Positions 61,725 through 64,000 of a stretch of DNA of 64,000 nt are shown one piece after another. The notes under the pieces are model-generated. The model saw only the letters and a program-made list of their open reading frames with translations. It had not been told where the DNA came from and ran no database searches. Each line of letters begins with the position of its first letter. The stretch's first letter is position 1. The stretch is from contig NZ_CP102930.1 in the NCBI RefSeq assembly GCF_025558485.1, positions 2,542,001 to 2,606,000 on the forward strand. Direction: 5' to 3'. The position numbers were made by a program, and so were the translations under genes. Source of the stretch: Bdellovibrio bacteriovorus (GTDB lineage Bacteria; Bdellovibrionota; Bdellovibrionia; Bdellovibrionales; Bdellovibrionaceae).

Positions 61725-62035
61725 AAATACCTCTTTATCCTGCTCTGAAGTCTATTCTCAATTTTTAAAGGGTCAACCCCCACGCGCCGGGCCGGGGATG
61801 CTATTTAAGCAACAGAATGCGATTATTGGCGTAATCGGCGAAAAGATACATGGTGCATCCCCTAAGGAAACACGACAGAGTCAGAAGTATGAGCGAACGT
61901 TCACGAAACTTCATGGATCACTCATCGGCTTCCACCCCGGCCTTGTTAAGGAGTTAATAATTTTATCCGCGTCATATTCTCATTCTGAAACAAAAAAGGT
62001 GCTCACTCAGAGCACCTTTCTTTCCAGACTATCAC
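61725..62035. other. Intergenic stretch before the methyltransferase gene
   Basis: About 310 bases. I see only a terminator at its right end. A 36-codon minus-strand frame with a signal-like start lacks a ribosome-binding site. No tRNA or small RNA signature. Confidence 0.5.
61995..62019 (-). terminator. Intrinsic terminator of the methyltransferase gene
   Basis: AAAGGTGCTC / GAGCACCTTT with an ACTCA loop; the A-run on the left is a U-run on the minus strand. Confidence 0.8.
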
Positions 62036-62788
62036 TTACGCCCCTTTAGCCTCACCAACTGCCAGCTGTGGAGTCAGAGTCAGGCGCAAGACCGCCGGAT
62101 TATTACCGGGAACCATTTCCAGATCCTCGGACAGGATTTGGAACCCCAAAGCCTGCACTTTTTTAAGAACCACATCCACTGGCGGAACCCACTTGTGGGC
62201 AGTCCAGAATTTGCTTTCATGTTCGTTCACGCCCGGAATATCACATTCTGGGGTTTGTCTCCACAGGATGTGATTTTCATCCATGCGCACAGATTCAAAT
62301 CCCTCTTCCGGAACATAGGTTTTACTTTGCACTTTCACGGTGATCACAAGTTTTCCAGCCATATTCAGGATATTGCGCAAACTAATCAGATACTGCATCT
62401 GATCCATTTCATTGATCATGGTGTTCAGGCAGTCCCCGTCGTGGATCAAATCGAATTTTTGATCCAAAGCTTCGGCTTGAAAGGCCCCGCCCATTCCGAA
62501 TGAGATATTCAGATCCTGTTGCAAGGCAATTCTTTGCAGAATGGAAATGGAGTTTCTGTACATATCATAAGCAGCCACGTTAAAGCCCATCTCTGCCAGA
62601 GCCATGGCACCCACGCCACGTCCAGAGTGCAGATCCAAAGCACTCAGACCGAAAGTCTGCGGATAGAATTCCTGCACTACAGCTTGCAGATGCAAGGCTG
62701 TGTCGCGATCGCAAAGACCATTCAAGGCCAAGATGTTAGAGAATGTTTCTTCAGCTTTGTTAACGAATGTTTGATATTGTGCTTTCAT
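62036..62788 (-). CDS. SAM-dependent methyltransferase-like protein
   Basis: 250 residues with a class I fold: ALDLHSGRGVGAMALAEMGF (SAM loop), VAAYDMYRN as the second acidic strand, FDLIHDGDCLNTM. The C-terminal region is beta-rich. Substrate unknown. The DLHSGRG form of the usual DxGxGxG motif is slightly unusual. Confidence 0.7.
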   Translation of the reverse strand: MKAQYQTFVNKAEETFSNILALNGLCDRDTALHLQAVVQEFYPQTFGLSALDLHSGRGVGAMALAEMGFNVAAYDMYRNSISILQRIALQQDLNISFGMGGAFQAEALDQKFDLIHDGDCLNTMINEMDQMQYLISLRNILNMAGKLVITVKVQSKTYVPEEGFESVRMDENHILWRQTPECDIPGVNEHESKFWTAHKWVPPVDVVLKKVQALGFQILSEDLEMVPGNNPAVLRLTLTPQLAVGEAKGA

Positions 62789-62936
62789 AACGAACTCCTT
62801 ACGTTACGCCGTCCCTGGCGGTTGCAGATTCAACGTCGTTGTTGATCTGATGCCAGACACTAAAGCACTGTTGGTGCCACTGATTTTTTCTGTAGAAATC
62901 GCTTCATTTCGAGTTGAGGCACTCGTTGCCGGGATT

Positions 62937-62987
62937 CCGGCAGGGAGTCCTGCCGGGTTTTCGGAAAGCTGCCGAGAGCCCGGCAGC
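62937..62987. repeat. Two GC-rich hairpins
   Basis: CCGGCAGG-GAGT-CCTGCCGG (62937-62956) and GCTGCCG-AGAGCC-CGGCAGC (62968-62987) lie side by side just downstream of the sigma-54 activator gene. The second, followed by TTTCC on the minus strand, may end that gene. Confidence 0.5.
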
Positions 62988-62994
62988 CCGTGGT

Positions 62995-63993
62995 TTACTT
63001 CTTAAGACCCTGCAAACGACGGCGAATATCACCCAAGGTGCTGCGCGGAACGCCCAGATATTTGGCTGCCGCAGATTCAGAGCCTTTTTTCTTTAAGGCA
63101 AACTCAATCAGCTTCAGTTCAAATTCAGAAACGACATGACTGTACCGGCCCTCCAGGGCCTTTTCATCTATTTCTGCGACAGATGTGCTTTTGATGATCT
63201 CTTCATAAACCGGAGCAGACTGTACCAGATGCGGCGTCAAGTCTGATGGTTTGATTTCACTGCCATCCACCAGCACACAGGCCACTTCAATCGCGGATTT
63301 CAATTCACGAATATTTCCCGGCCATGAATAAGTCAGCAGCAAATTTTCAGCTTCCGGGCTTAGATGTTTGTCGCGATAGTTACCGTTTCTAAGGAATTCT
63401 TGCGCCAGATCCAGAATGTCCTCTTTACGTTCACGCAGTGGTGGCAGTGTGACAGTGAAGTTTTTAATTCTAAAGAACAGGTCTTCTCTGAATTTCTTTT
63501 CCTTGATCAGCTCTTCCAGATTTTCGTTGGTGGCCGCAATGGTTCTGCAATTTACTTTTCTGCCCACGTCCTGACCGACCGGATAGATGTCGCCACTGCT
63601 TAATACACGCAGAAGCTTTACTTGAAGATCCATGCTTAAAGTCGCAAGCTCATCCAGGAATATGTCGCCTCCGTCAGCACTTTCAAACTTTCCAGCGCGG
63701 GTTTCCGTGGCACCGGTGAAAGCACCTTTTTTATGACCGAACAGTTCGGATTCCGCCAAGTGGCCCGGGATCGCCCCGCAGTTTACGGCAATAAATGGAC
63801 GAGAGTTGTCGTTTTCCAGGCTCCATAGATACTGGGCCATGATTTCTTTACCCGAACCACTTTCCCCGCGAATCAGAACTGACTGACCTGATCCACGGAT
63901 CTTTTTGGCCGTTTCCAGAACCGCTTTGAATGCCGGGGATTTCGTATAAAGATTGATGTGCTTCACCAAACGCGAACCCGCTTGATGTTTCAA
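62995..63993 (-). CDS. Sigma-54-dependent transcriptional activator (probably cut by the window end)
   Basis: 332 residues visible, starting at TTG 63993 although the frame stays open to the edge, so an N-terminal sensory domain is probably outside. AAA+ domain: Walker A GESGSGKE (43-50), the sigma-54-contacting GAFTGA (90-95), Walker B GGDIFLDELATL, and sensor II ending WPGNIRELKSAIEV. A Fis-type helix-turn-helix (SAAAKYLGVPRSTLGDIRRRL) is at the C-terminus. It hydrolyses ATP to open sigma-54 promoters. Four such promoters lie in this window, but which it controls is unknown. Confidence 0.92.
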   Translation of the reverse strand: MKHQAGSRLVKHINLYTKSPAFKAVLETAKKIRGSGQSVLIRGESGSGKEIMAQYLWSLENDNSRPFIAVNCGAIPGHLAESELFGHKKGAFTGATETRAGKFESADGGDIFLDELATLSMDLQVKLLRVLSSGDIYPVGQDVGRKVNCRTIAATNENLEELIKEKKFREDLFFRIKNFTVTLPPLRERKEDILDLAQEFLRNGNYRDKHLSPEAENLLLTYSWPGNIRELKSAIEVACVLVDGSEIKPSDLTPHLVQSAPVYEEIIKSTSVAEIDEKALEGRYSHVVSEFELKLIEFALKKKGSESAAAKYLGVPRSTLGDIRRRLQGLKK

Positions 63994-64000
63994 AGTCTGA

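Noticed and set aside
61860..61985. 36-codon minus-strand frame with a signal-like N-terminus
   Set aside because: No ribosome-binding site and no conserved feature; left as intergenic.

Overview
The window looks like chromosomal DNA from a Bdellovibrio-type predatory bacterium (Bdellovibrionota). This is inferred from the density of secreted proteases, lipoproteins and peptidoglycan-active enzymes on both strands, and from the style of the proteins. No rRNA, tRNA, CRISPR array, insertion sequence or prophage was seen, and about 60 protein genes fill the window.

Layout. 1-9.8 kb: end of a TamB-like gene, two small genes of membrane or hydrolase type, a two-gene lipoprotein operon (one collagen-like, one long and helical), dut, an M16 peptidase and the 3' five-sixths of pnp. 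At about 9.80 kb pnp stops abruptly and meets, back to back, a 5'-truncated NHL-like gene; this is either a real deletion or an assembly join. 11.9-24.5 kb: a large S8 protease lipoprotein, a lysozyme-like lipoprotein, OsmC, a Rieske-FAD reductase, a GGDEF diguanylate cyclase, a second S8 protease, a thermonuclease lipoprotein, a VOC gene remnant, a papain-like protease and an HD hydrolase. 24.5-31.5 kb: a MarR regulator, two RNA-modifying enzymes, an MFS permease, potCBA and a divergent potD. 31.7-40.2 kb: an ABC-F ATPase, two more lysozyme-like proteins around a DEAD-box helicase, cytochrome b561, a STAS protein and a TolC-like protein. 40.3-47.4 kb: small secreted proteins, an L,D-transpeptidase, SodC and an RNA-metabolism group (RRM protein, CvfB, DbpA). 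47.5-64 kb: methyltransferases, a TPP riboswitch with a TonB-dependent receptor, an S1 protease, a trans-sulfuration enzyme, GDPD, TruC, a hybrid histidine kinase, coiled-coil and beta-propeller secreted proteins, a Xaa-Pro peptidase and a sigma-54 activator cut by the window end.

How it fits together. Four transcription units for secreted or surface proteins carry near-perfect sigma-54 promoters (GG-N10-GC, all with CTTGCTTT at -12): the two-lipoprotein operon, an S8 protease, and two of the three lysozyme-like paralogues. This suggests a co-regulated exoenzyme set, and a sigma-54 activator lies at the right end of the window. The TonB receptor has a thiamin pyrophosphate riboswitch whose downstream sequence can hide its own ribosome-binding site, so the receptor probably imports thiamin or a precursor. 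The diguanylate cyclase has a FliA-like promoter.

All calls come from reading the sequence; no database search was run.
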